Below are positions 24,470-31,485 of a DNA stretch of 64,000 nt, one piece after another (the stretch's first letter is position 1; every line of letters begins with the position of its first letter). Position numbers and translations under genes: made by a program. The stretch is taken from positions 744,001 to 808,000 of the forward strand of contig JANQRU010000004.1 in NCBI GenBank assembly GCA_028284415.1, in the 5' to 3' direction. This DNA is from Pyrinomonadaceae bacterium. GTDB taxonomy: Bacteria > Acidobacteriota > Blastocatellia > Pyrinomonadales > Pyrinomonadaceae. Under the pieces are notes generated by a model. The model did not search any database, was not told where the DNA came from, and saw only the letters and a program-made list of their open reading frames with translations.

Positions 24470-25672
24470 TTAAGTTTCATCATCATAGCTGATCGTATCG
24501 AAGTCTTCTTCATCTTCATTCACTTTTCCGAAAATTACCAGCCATAGATAACCTATAATTCCGGCTGTCAGAGAAGTAAGCAGAACCGCCATGATCGAAC
24601 TATTTACAAGTTCGGGCTGAGTTTTGAACGCCAGGTTCGTAATGAATATGGACATTGTAAAACCGATTCCGGCAAGGAAGCCTGCACCGATTATGTGATT
24701 CCATGTCAAATTCAAAGGAAGTCTGCAAAGCCCGAGTTTGACGGCAAGGAAAGTTAATGCCGTGACGCCGACGACTTTACCGACCAGCAAGCCCGTGATG
24801 ATTCCAAGGCTATTTGGTGTAGCGAGACTCGCCGCCCAATCCGCACCGATAATTATTCCCGTGTTTGCCAGTGCGAATATCGGCATGACGAGAAATGCGA
24901 CGGGTTTGTGCAAGAAATGCTCAAGCGTGTATGAAGGTGATTTTTTGTCGTCGCGGATTGCCGTAAAAGGAATTGTGAACGCGATCAGAACTCCCGCAAT
25001 TGTTGCGTGAACGCCTGACTGCAACATAAAGAACCACATCACAACGCCTGCAAGCAAATATGGGATCAAGCTATAAACGCGGAAGCGATTCAATACGCCC
25101 ATACCAGCAAAAACAAATAGTGCAAGTGCTAAGTAAAGTATGGAAATTTTTGATGAATAAAAGACCGCGATAATGATGATCGCACAAAGATCATCAATTA
25201 CGGCAACTGCAGTTAAGAAAATCTTTAGAGATGCTGGAACGCGACTTCCCAAGATCGCCAAAACGCTCAATGCGAAAGCAATATCGGTCGCCATGGGGAT
25301 TGCTATTCCGCCCTGTGTCGGTGTTCCCCAGTTGAATCCGAAGTGAAATAAAGCAGGTATCGAAAGTCCGCCGATCGCCGCAAATATAGGCAAAAGTGCG
25401 TTTCTGAAATTCGATAGTTCGCCTTTGTAGAGTTCGCGTTTGAGTTCTAAGCCGATCAGCAAAAAGAAGATTGCCATCAAGCCATCATTAACCCAATAAG
25501 AGATCGTTAAACCACCGACGTTCATTTTCCAAAAGCCCAGATAGCCTTCTGAAAACATGGAGTTGGCAATAAGCAACGAGATTACCGAACAAAATATCAG
25601 CATTACTCCCGCTGATTTTTCGTTCTCAAAAAACTCGTTAAAAGTATCCGTTAGTTTAATTTTCTGAATCAT
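24470..25672 (-). CDS. nhaA: Na+/H+ antiporter NhaA
   Basis: A 400-residue inner-membrane antiporter with about eleven or twelve helices. The first helices (ANSMFSEGYLGFWKM), GLELKRELYKGELSN, the paired Asp of helix V (ATDIAFALSVLAILG and AVIDDLCAIIII) and the Gly-rich C-terminal helices are all typical, and the length equals that of the family. It exchanges sodium for protons and matters for pH and salt homeostasis. It follows terC with a 28-bp gap, so its expression probably depends on the same manganese riboswitch as terC. Confidence 0.95.
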   Translation of the reverse strand: MIQKIKLTDTFNEFFENEKSAGVMLIFCSVISLLIANSMFSEGYLGFWKMNVGGLTISYWVNDGLMAIFFLLIGLELKRELYKGELSNFRNALLPIFAAIGGLSIPALFHFGFNWGTPTQGGIAIPMATDIAFALSVLAILGSRVPASLKIFLTAVAVIDDLCAIIIIAVFYSSKISILYLALALFVFAGMGVLNRFRVYSLIPYLLAGVVMWFFMLQSGVHATIAGVLIAFTIPFTAIRDDKKSPSYTLEHFLHKPVAFLVMPIFALANTGIIIGADWAASLATPNSLGIITGLLVGKVVGVTALTFLAVKLGLCRLPLNLTWNHIIGAGFLAGIGFTMSIFITNLAFKTQPELVNSSIMAVLLTSLTAGIIGYLWLVIFGKVNEDEEDFDTISYDDET

Positions 25673-25700
25673 TTTTCCTGCCCCCTTGTTAATTTTTTCT

Positions 25701-26690
25701 CTAAATATCAGTTTCGATCGGCTCTTTTAGTTTCTTCGGAAACATTAGCGAAGCAACAATTGAAAGTGCGATTGTTCCCAAGATAAAACTGAGCGAATAT
25801 GTGATCGGGAATTTCCCGCCAAACCAATCGTTCAAAAATGCCATCTTTAATCCCACAAATATTAACACGACCGATAAGCCGTATTTTAAGAAGTGGAATT
25901 TATCAACCGCTCCAGCAAGCATAAAGTACATTGCCCGCAAACCCAAAATCGCAAAGATGTTCGACGTAAAGACGATCATCGGCTCATTCGTCAAAGCAAA
26001 TATCGCCGGAACCGAATCAACCGCAAAAATTATGTCAGTCAGTTCCAAAAACAAAAGTGCGATAAAGAGCGGTGTTGCGTGAAGAACTTTGCCTTTGCGA
26101 ACAAAGAATTTCTGCCCGTGAAATCCTTTTGTTACGGGTACGAAACGTTTGAACGTCCGTATCAAAAAATTCTTTTCCGGGTCAATATCCTTTTCGGGAA
26201 CGAGCATCATCTTGATTCCCGTAAAGATCAGAAATCCGCCGAAGAGATATATGATCCACTGAAACTGAATCAAATACGAACCGGCAGCGATAAAGATCGC
26301 ACGGAAAACCAAAGCCCCGATAATCCCGTAAAAAAGCACGCGGTGTTGGTATTTTGCAGGTATAGAAAAATACGCAAAAACCATCACGAAAACAAATATA
26401 TTGTCAATTGAAAGCGTTTTTTCGACGATATAGCCCGTTAGAAATTCCAGCGAAAGCCGCGTGCCTTCCGCCGCCCCGAATTGTGCCGTCGTGTAATAAT
26501 AAAATAACCCATTGAAAACTAATGCCAGCGAAATCCAAATGATCGTCCAAACGGTCGCTTCCTTAAACGAAACTTTGTGAGCCTCACGATGAAAAACACC
26601 CAGATCCAACGCCAGCATCAGTAGCACGAACGCCGTAAAGCCCAGATAAAACCACCAGTATTCCGCGAACGGAAAAAATATCATATCCAT
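25701..26690 (-). CDS. TerC family membrane protein (manganese exporter-like)
   Basis: A 329-residue protein with about nine helices. The family signatures are present: SIDNIFVFVMVFAYFSIP near residue 95 and FLELTDIIFAVDSVPAIFA near residue 215, each with acidic residues that line the metal path. TerC/Alx proteins export manganese or help metallate exported proteins. A yybP-ykoY-type Mn2+ riboswitch at about 26966-27130 precedes the gene pair, which supports manganese as the substrate. The start could also be the second Met, two codons on. Confidence 0.93.
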   Translation of the reverse strand: MDMIFFPFAEYWWFYLGFTAFVLLMLALDLGVFHREAHKVSFKEATVWTIIWISLALVFNGLFYYYTTAQFGAAEGTRLSLEFLTGYIVEKTLSIDNIFVFVMVFAYFSIPAKYQHRVLFYGIIGALVFRAIFIAAGSYLIQFQWIIYLFGGFLIFTGIKMMLVPEKDIDPEKNFLIRTFKRFVPVTKGFHGQKFFVRKGKVLHATPLFIALLFLELTDIIFAVDSVPAIFALTNEPMIVFTSNIFAILGLRAMYFMLAGAVDKFHFLKYGLSVVLIFVGLKMAFLNDWFGGKFPITYSLSFILGTIALSIVASLMFPKKLKEPIETDI

Positions 26691-26717
26691 TTTCTAAGTA
26701 GATAGCCCCCTGATTTC

Positions 26718-26930
26718 TCAATCAAACATCTTTTTCAGCATATATTTGAAGTCTTTTTTCTTCTTTTTCTTGCGTTTAAGATATTTCGGCTTGGAATAAT
26801 ATGAATCTTCATAATCTGAATCATGGCGATCTCTGATATCGTATTCAGACCCATAACGCCGTCTGTTTTTGTATTCATATAATTTTTTTAACAGAAAAGA
26901 CTTAATCAACTTCTTAAAAATCTTTTTCAT
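26718..26930 (-). CDS. Small lysine-rich protein
   Basis: A 70-residue very basic protein that I do not recognise. I start it at ATG 26930 (GAGG just upstream); a longer frame to 27020 would run into the riboswitch terminator. The N-terminal half is an amphipathic Lys-rich helix (KKIFKKLIKSFLLKK), the middle is Tyr/Asp-rich and the C-terminus Lys-rich again. It lies between the Mn2+ riboswitch and terC, 27 bp from terC. It could be a leader-type or a nucleic-acid or anionic-surface binding protein; no evidence separates these. Confidence 0.6.
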   Translation of the reverse strand: MKKIFKKLIKSFLLKKLYEYKNRRRYGSEYDIRDRHDSDYEDSYYSKPKYLKRKKKKKKDFKYMLKKMFD

Positions 26931-26965
26931 AACCTCAAACTCCCTGATAAACCTTTTTATATCTA

Positions 26966-27130
26966 CATAGAAAAAGACCCTGTGCAGACATAAAATTTTA
27001 AATAACTTCATGTTGCACAAGGTCTTGATATTTTCTTCGATGAACCGAATTACTTTTCTTTCAAGTAATTGTATTGACGTTCCCCACCGAACCCTTGCAG
27101 GCTATCTACTCCCCTTGCTCGTACTCCAAT
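26966..27130 (-). promoter_or_regulatory. yybP-ykoY type manganese riboswitch with terminator
   Basis: On the minus strand the conserved aptamer elements are GGGGAGTAG (27106-27114) and, about 90 bases later, GACCTTGTGC (27015-27024), the pattern of the yybP-ykoY family that binds Mn2+. The second element also pairs with GCACAGGGTC (26976-26985), and the stem is followed by TTTTT, which gives an intrinsic terminator. This is the mutually exclusive arrangement of a riboswitch: with Mn2+ bound the anti-terminator would free transcription into the small gene, terC and nhaA. Exact 5' end and structure were judged by eye. Confidence 0.86.
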
Positions 27131-27194
27131 TTATAAACTATCCTAATGTTTACTTTTTTGTCAAGTATAAATTATTCGATTAATTTCTTTTCGT

Positions 27195-28346
27195 TTAGAT
27201 GCCTTTTTCCATCCAGACGCTTTTATGGCGAGTACGCCAAATTTTGTCATGAACTCTCTTAACCAAGCTCCAGATTTTTCCTTTTTTGACCTTGTAAAGA
27301 CTGTCATCCCAAACACCGTAGTGCAGATACAGAGAATCTGCCCCGCCTTGGTCAATAATTGAAGCAATTTCATGATAATAAACGGCATCAGGTTCTTTTC
27401 CTTCCAGCTCACGCATAATATTTACAGCCGCAACTTGAGCTTGCCGTACGGCAATATGTGCGAGTTTTGGTCCTTTAAATGAAACAATGTCACCGACCGC
27501 ATAAGCATCCTTCATTTTCTTAACACGCATAAATTCATCAACTTCTACGAAGCCTCTTTCATCTGTAATACCATTTTCAGAAAGTCTGGCTTGCCCTTGG
27601 AATGGCGGAACTAACATCAACAAATCATACGGAATTTTGTGACTGCCCTTCGAGACAATTTTATTTCTTTCGATCTCATCAAGCGGAAAGTCTTCAATCA
27701 GATCCATGTCGTGCTTCTCAAAAGCTTCTTTCAGTTCTTGATGAATATCTGCTCCTCCAAAGGCATCTTTGACAGTTTCAGGAAAGACTACACTGATATT
27801 AATCGGCTTAGTTGGTGAATCAGGATAAAACTTTTTCGCTAGTGAAAAAGCTGTTTCACAAACAGGTACTGGAAGATGCGAGTTTGGTGAAAGACCTACG
27901 ACGATATTTCCTTGTTTGAATTCTTCAATCGCATTGCCAAACTTTTCAGCGGCTTTCACGCCCAATATATGATGAGCATGGTCAAAATATCCTGCCATTT
28001 TTTCCGTTGCAAGCCTTCTTCCCATTGCAATAACCAAATAGTCATAAGAAATATCACCATTAAATTCCTTGCCCGCAATCTGTACACGATGATATTGAGG
28101 TTTTAGGTGAAGAACCTCACCTTCGATAAATTTAACGTCCAGTTTGTGTAATTTTTTCTCAATGTCGAAAGTTATTTCATCTTCTTCCAACTGCCCGAAA
28201 GCAAGCCTCACAAGGGCGGGATAAAATGTAAACTTTCTATTCGGAGAAACCAAAGTAATCTGATGTTCACCATTAAAAAATTCGCTGAGGCGTTCTGCGA
28301 CTACCAATCCGCCGAATCCGCCTCCTAAAATCAAAATCTTTTTCAT
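27195..28346 (-). CDS. FAD-dependent NDH-2/SQR-like pyridine nucleotide oxidoreductase
   Basis: A 383-residue flavoprotein. The N-terminal dinucleotide fold starts KKILILGGGFGGLVVAERL; a second Rossmann segment (VVGLSP) and the C-terminal FAD motif DAYAVGDIVSFKGPKLAHIA follow. The pattern is that of type II NADH dehydrogenases and sulfide:quinone reductases. It has only one conserved-looking Cys in the core (VPVCETAF), which argues against a classical SQR, so an NADH:quinone oxidoreductase-like role is more likely. It follows a Usp gene by 54 bp and probably shares its sigma54-type promoter, so it may hold the quinone pool reduced or oxidised in low-energy conditions. Confidence 0.82.
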   Translation of the reverse strand: MKKILILGGGFGGLVVAERLSEFFNGEHQITLVSPNRKFTFYPALVRLAFGQLEEDEITFDIEKKLHKLDVKFIEGEVLHLKPQYHRVQIAGKEFNGDISYDYLVIAMGRRLATEKMAGYFDHAHHILGVKAAEKFGNAIEEFKQGNIVVGLSPNSHLPVPVCETAFSLAKKFYPDSPTKPINISVVFPETVKDAFGGADIHQELKEAFEKHDMDLIEDFPLDEIERNKIVSKGSHKIPYDLLMLVPPFQGQARLSENGITDERGFVEVDEFMRVKKMKDAYAVGDIVSFKGPKLAHIAVRQAQVAAVNIMRELEGKEPDAVYYHEIASIIDQGGADSLYLHYGVWDDSLYKVKKGKIWSLVKRVHDKIWRTRHKSVWMEKGI

Positions 28347-28400
28347 TTTTTTACTCCGTTTAACTTAAAAACTCTTGTCCCTTAAAATGCAAAAATAACC

Positions 28401-28868
28401 TTAATCATCTTCTTCATTTTCAGAATCTTTTCTTACGACCATGACAGAACAGTGTGCATGTCTGACAACCGCGTCTGAAACTGATCCCAAGAATACTCTG
28501 CCCCAGAATCCACGTCCGTGTGAGCCGACAACTACTAAATCAGCTCCCCATTCTTCAGCTTCATCAACAATCGTCTGCTTAGGTCTGCCGCTTACTGTTT
28601 TCGTATCTATAAAAAAGTTTTCTTTGTTAATAACTGAATACATTGTTTGTCGAGTATCTTCAACAATATCTGATGCCACTTCATGGGCAGCTTTTTGAGC
28701 AATGGCAAAGTATTCATCCGTCATTCCAAATGGCTCGGCAGGTGTGATTGTTTCAACGACACAAAGCACCATAATTTCAGTATCTTCCTCAATTGAAAGC
28801 ATTTCACAACATTTTTTTGCTGCTTCATAGCTAAATTCGGAACCGTCAGTCGCAAGTATGATTTTCAT
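28401..28868 (-). CDS. Universal stress protein (single domain)
   Basis: A 155-residue cytosolic UspA-fold protein. The nucleotide-binding signature GSHGRGFWGRVFLGSVSDAV follows the G-2x-G-9x-G(S/T) rule, near residues 116-135, so this is an ATP-binding Usp. Usp proteins appear in dormancy and hypoxia regulons and aid survival without growth. It is the first gene before the NDH-2-like enzyme, with a sigma54-type promoter 53 bp upstream. A tandem-domain Usp is encoded at 35723. Confidence 0.92.
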   Translation of the reverse strand: MKIILATDGSEFSYEAAKKCCEMLSIEEDTEIMVLCVVETITPAEPFGMTDEYFAIAQKAAHEVASDIVEDTRQTMYSVINKENFFIDTKTVSGRPKQTIVDEAEEWGADLVVVGSHGRGFWGRVFLGSVSDAVVRHAHCSVMVVRKDSENEEDD

Positions 28869-28921
28869 AGTTTTTCTCTCTTAATTCACATAATAAAATG
28901 GCTATTCAAACTTTTTTTAGA

Positions 28922-28935
28922 GCAAAATTTATGCC
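28922..28935 (-). promoter_or_regulatory. Sigma54 (-24/-12) promoter of the Usp/NDH-2 operon
   Basis: Minus strand GGCATAAATTTTGC: GG-N10-GC with GGCA and TTTGC kept. It faces away from the site at 29078-29091; the paired dyads at 28988-29026 lie between. Confidence 0.8.
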
Positions 28936-28987
28936 GTCTTCCAAAATCTGATAAACCCAATAAATATACTTTCTGCACTTACTTCAA

Positions 28988-29026
28988 CTGTGGATTTTTT
29001 CACCCCAGCTGTGCAATTTTCCACAC
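28988..29026. promoter_or_regulatory. Paired enhancer-like dyads (UAS 8), between divergent promoters
   Basis: CTGTG-GATTTTTT-CACCC (28988-29005) and CTGTG-CAATTTTC-CACAC (29009-29026). Both use the TGTG/CACA arm variant of TGYG-N8-CRCA. They lie between divergent sigma54-type promoters. Confidence 0.65.
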
Positions 29027-29077
29027 TTTTTTAACATTCTAATTTACATTTGATTGATTCCTATTAGAAATATTAAA

Positions 29078-29091
29078 GGAATGCCGCTTGC
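29078..29091 (+). promoter_or_regulatory. Candidate sigma54 (-24/-12) promoter
   Basis: GGAATGCCGCTTGC: GG-N10-GC, with TTGC kept but a poor -24 element. It is 49 bp upstream of the membrane gene at 29141. The match is the weakest of the set; its place next to the dyads at 28988-29026 is what supports it. Confidence 0.58.
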
Positions 29092-29140
29092 TCATGTTTA
29101 ATAAGTATCAAAAAGAAGTGTGATAGTGAGGAAATAAAAA

Positions 29141-29536
29141 ATGATTGGAGATATAAAAAAGCGTTATGAGAGACTTAAAATTTTCCGCTGGGTTGCACGT
29201 ATCACGAGCCTTTTGAGCATTGCTGTTTTGTTAATGTTCTTATTTGGAGAAGAATTTGATACATCCAAAATCACCCGAAATCAATGGGTTGGTTTTTCAT
29301 TTTTTCCAATTGGCTTGGTTATTGGATTTATCGCCGGATGGAAAAATGAACTAATTGGCGGCAGTATCTCTGTTTTGAGCTTACTTGGATTTTATTTCAT
29401 ATACGGTCTGATGCTGACTGGAAAAATCCCAAGTGGATTCGGATTTATAGTTTTCGCTCTACCGGGTTTTTTATTCTTGGCGTGCGGAATTTATGCATAT
29501 CTGGCTATCGGTAAATTAGCTGAGAAAACATCCTAA
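29141..29536 (+). CDS. Four-helix membrane protein
   Basis: A 131-residue protein with four hydrophobic segments (about residues 14-35, 49-68, 72-92, 99-124), the first loop containing a short acidic stretch. I do not recognise a family. Start supported by GAGG about 10 bases upstream. It is alone behind a weak sigma54-type site and shares its enhancers with the Usp operon in the other direction. A palindromic element follows at 29592. Confidence 0.68.
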   Translation: MIGDIKKRYERLKIFRWVARITSLLSIAVLLMFLFGEEFDTSKITRNQWVGFSFFPIGLVIGFIAGWKNELIGGSISVLSLLGFYFIYGLMLTGKIPSGFGFIVFALPGFLFLACGIYAYLAIGKLAEKTS

Positions 29537-29591
29537 AATCATTTTGTAGAAACGCCAACTGCGGGAAAGATGACTTTCGAAAAATAAAAAG

Positions 29592-29693
29592 AGAGTTGGT
29601 AAATAGGTAATAAATCGTGTCAAAAGCCACTCCCTCACGGTCGGGCTACTGACACTTATCACCAAACGCACGTCAATAATATTTACCAACTCT
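29592..29693. repeat. 102-bp palindromic element between convergent genes
   Basis: AGAGTTGGTAAATA (29592-29605) is matched exactly by its reverse complement at 29680-29693, with inner arms GTGTCA (29617-29622) and TGACAC (29650-29655). The core CTCCCTCACGGTCGGG resembles CTTCCTAACGGTCGCG of the hairpin at 35426-35499, so the two may belong to one repeat family. It could also end transcription from both sides, between the membrane gene and hsp20. No coding sequence is present. Confidence 0.68.
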
Positions 29694-29732
29694 TTGAACA
29701 GTCGGAATTAACCAACCAAATAAAAAATCTGA

Positions 29733-30299
29733 TTAGCCTGTGGTAGTTGCAGTTTTTGTCTCTGTCGAGCCATCGGAAATTTCAATTTTCTTACCACTTG
29801 TTTCAAGCTGAGGGGCAGCAAGGGTTACTTCTAAAACACCATTTTTGAAATTAGCCTTGGCTTCCTCCATCTTAACTGACTTTGGCAATGGAATTTGCCG
29901 ATAAAATTTTCCATATGAGCATTCGCTTCGATAAAAACCCTCTTCTTCTTCTTTAGTTTCCTGCTTTCTTTCTCCCTCGATGATTAGATGATTGTCTTGA
30001 ACCTCGACCTTAATATCATCTTTTTCCATTCCGGGTAAATCAGCTCTTACAACTAAATTATCGCCTTGGCGAATCATTTCAACCGGCGGTGAAAAATCCA
30101 TAAAGAAATCTCTTCTTTCAGGATCAAAGAAGTCTTTTTCAAGACCTGTCATTCTTGGAAAATCACGATCAAAGCCAAAATCCCTAAACATGTTTTCCAT
30201 ATCTTTGGCAAAATGTCTCATTAACCTGAAAGGACTTGTAAAAGTCGGTTCGTTTGCTCTTGTTAATTTAGTTTCTTCTTCAGCTGTTTTTACGTTCAT
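29733..30299 (-). CDS. Hsp20/alpha-crystallin small heat shock protein
   Basis: A 188-residue protein from ATG 30299 (AAGAGA upstream); a frame from 30323 adds 8 residues (MKHKERDV). The alpha-crystallin domain spans about residues 75-165: PPVEMIRQGDNLVVRADLPG, and the end motif GVLEVTLAAP (the GVL motif). The N-terminal arm is Phe/Arg-rich, the C-terminus carries KKIEI. It is an ATP-independent holdase that keeps unfolding proteins soluble. HspX/Acr of the mycobacterial dormancy regulon is the same family. Third gene after the two upstream genes; a dyad at 30357-30380 lies in its leader, so it may also be controlled on its own. Confidence 0.93.
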   Translation of the reverse strand: MNVKTAEEETKLTRANEPTFTSPFRLMRHFAKDMENMFRDFGFDRDFPRMTGLEKDFFDPERRDFFMDFSPPVEMIRQGDNLVVRADLPGMEKDDIKVEVQDNHLIIEGERKQETKEEEEGFYRSECSYGKFYRQIPLPKSVKMEEAKANFKNGVLEVTLAAPQLETSGKKIEISDGSTETKTATTTG

Positions 30300-30356
30300 T
30301 ACATCTCTTTCTTTATGTTTCATAACCTTTTTTTATACTCCTTTGTCATATACCTC

Positions 30357-30380
30357 GTGACACCTTAAATGCTGTGTCAC
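30357..30380. promoter_or_regulatory. Palindromic operator-like site upstream of hsp20
   Basis: GTGACAC (30357-30363) and GTGTCAC (30374-30380) are perfect inverted arms around 10 bases. This differs from the TGYG-N8-CRCA dyads and from the HrcA CIRCE element. It is 34-58 bp upstream of the hsp20 start and may be a repressor site or a leader hairpin. Its regulator is unknown. Confidence 0.45.
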
Positions 30381-30395
30381 AACAACTTTAATTAG

Positions 30396-30455
30396 GAGAG
30401 TTATTAATCTTTCGACGCCCGTTTGATACCTTTTGCCTTAAAATCAATAACTCTC
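30396..30455. repeat. Long-loop inverted repeat at the 3' end of the PPOX gene
   Basis: GAGAGTTATT (30396-30405) and AATAACTCTC (30446-30455) can pair across a 40-base loop, overlapping the last codons of the PPOX-fold gene. Lack of a T run argues against a classical terminator; it may stabilise or process the hsp20 leader. Confidence 0.4.
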
Positions 30456-30875
30456 TGTAACTCCCGTAATACGCTCAATTTCAATCCGAAAAATGATGAC
30501 GCTTTTCATTGAAACTTCATCATCAAACTTTGCTTCTACGGGGGTAAACTTTGGAAATTTTTTGTAGAAATCAAAAAGAACTTCTGTTTTTTTACTTTGT
30601 TCAGTGATTTCCTTGAACTCACCAAACACAATCACACTTTTCCATTCAAAACCATCTTCTTGAACTTCATCAGTCTGCAAACAGATCTTTGGATTTTTTC
30701 TCATTGCTGAGATTTTCAGCCCTTCCAGACTGTGTATATAAATCGAATCATCTCTGTACAAATAAACCACAGGAACTACATATGGTTCGCCACTGTCTAA
30801 AATGCACCCAAGTCTGGCTGTGCTGTGCTCCCGTAGAAATTCCCTTGATGATTCTTCACTTAATTTTTTTATCAT
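30444..30875 (-). CDS. Pyridoxamine 5'-phosphate oxidase-fold flavin-binding protein
   Basis: A 143-residue protein from ATG 30875, chosen for AAAGGAAAT just upstream; a longer frame reaches 30908 and overlaps the preceding gene. The split-barrel fold shows in REHSTARLGCILDSGEPYVV, then PVVYLYRDDSIYIHSLEG and CLQTDEV. Proteins of this family bind FMN or F420; several lie in the DosR regulon. It begins 13 bp after the stop of the small membrane gene and precedes hsp20. The substrate cannot be predicted. Confidence 0.87.
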   Translation of the reverse strand: MIKKLSEESSREFLREHSTARLGCILDSGEPYVVPVVYLYRDDSIYIHSLEGLKISAMRKNPKICLQTDEVQEDGFEWKSVIVFGEFKEITEQSKKTEVLFDFYKKFPKFTPVEAKFDDEVSMKSVIIFRIEIERITGVTESY

Positions 30876-30888
30876 TAAATTTCCTTTT

Positions 30889-31167
30889 TTATTCAAGTGT
30901 CTTATCAAAAATTTCGTTTAGGTCATTGTAAATTTCTGCAACCAGCCATCCCACGAAACCTGTCGCTCCAAATATCAAAAACATTTGAGCAAGGTAATTT
31001 TTTAAATACCCCGACCAATCAAAACTATGGAAAGCTTCTGAACTTGCCATGTCGCTGAAAGCTACACCGAGGAGATTTAATATCAATACTCCAAAGCTAT
31101 ACAGACTCCATAAAAATGCAGCAGTAATCGCAATTGACAGACCTAAATTTTTTGAATTGACACACAT
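30889..31167 (-). CDS. Small two-helix membrane protein
   Basis: A 92-residue protein from ATG 31167. A longer frame to 31200 would begin inside the sigma54-type promoter at 31197-31212, so it is rejected. Two hydrophobic segments (about residues 8-33 and 58-78) and an acidic C-terminus (EIYNDLNEIFDKTLE). I recognise no family. First gene of the operon with the PPOX-fold and Hsp20 genes. Confidence 0.68.
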   Translation of the reverse strand: MCVNSKNLGLSIAITAAFLWSLYSFGVLILNLLGVAFSDMASSEAFHSFDWSGYLKNYLAQMFLIFGATGFVGWLVAEIYNDLNEIFDKTLE

Positions 31168-31196
31168 CTTTTTTCTCGCTTTGTAAGTTATTATTC

Positions 31197-31210
31197 GCAA
31201 GGAGTGTGCC
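31197..31210 (-). promoter_or_regulatory. Sigma54 (-24/-12) promoter of the membrane/PPOX/Hsp20 operon
   Basis: Minus strand GGCACACTCCTTGC: GG-N10-GC, with GGCAC and CTTGC kept. It lies 29 bp upstream of ATG 31167 and rules out the longer frame starting at 31200. The dyad at 31295-31312 is 84 bp away. Confidence 0.83.
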
Positions 31211-31294
31211 TAATCAATAAATCTTTTTATTTCTTAAATTTAGCTTTTTCGAGATTTGGAAATTTGTAAAAGGATGGGAATATTCCGCGTTTTT

Positions 31295-31312
31295 CTGCGA
31301 AAGTTTTCACGG
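31295..31312. promoter_or_regulatory. Enhancer-like dyad (UAS 9)
   Basis: CTGCG-AAAGTTTT-CACGG: one good arm (TGCG) and one degenerate arm (CACG) with the right 8-base spacing. It lies in the 273-bp gap between the kinase gene and the small membrane gene. Confidence 0.52.
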
Positions 31313-31390
31313 GGGAAATTTAGGTTTTGAGTTTTTAATAGAGAGCGGAATTATCAACCCTTAAGTTGAAAATAGATACTCTTATTTGAT

Positions 31391-31470
31391 AAAACGCAGA
31401 TGGCACGGATTAAGCGGATTTTCACGGATATTTTGATTCCTAAGAATTCACTAAATCTGCGTAATCTGTT
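31391..31470. repeat. Dispersed intergenic repeat, copy A
   Basis: An imperfect palindrome with ACGCAGAT at 31394-31401 and ATCTGCGT at 31455-31462, containing GCACGGATT and GGATTTTCACGGATA. A related copy lies at 35321-35412. The two copies flank the two-component system. No gene lies in 31213-31485. Confidence 0.65.
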
Positions 31471-31485
31471 TTTTTCTTTGATTTC

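Noticed and set aside
27195..28346. Sulfide:quinone oxidoreductase
   Set aside because: Only one Cys in the core; a classical SQR needs two or three conserved Cys, so a type II NADH dehydrogenase-like name is safer.
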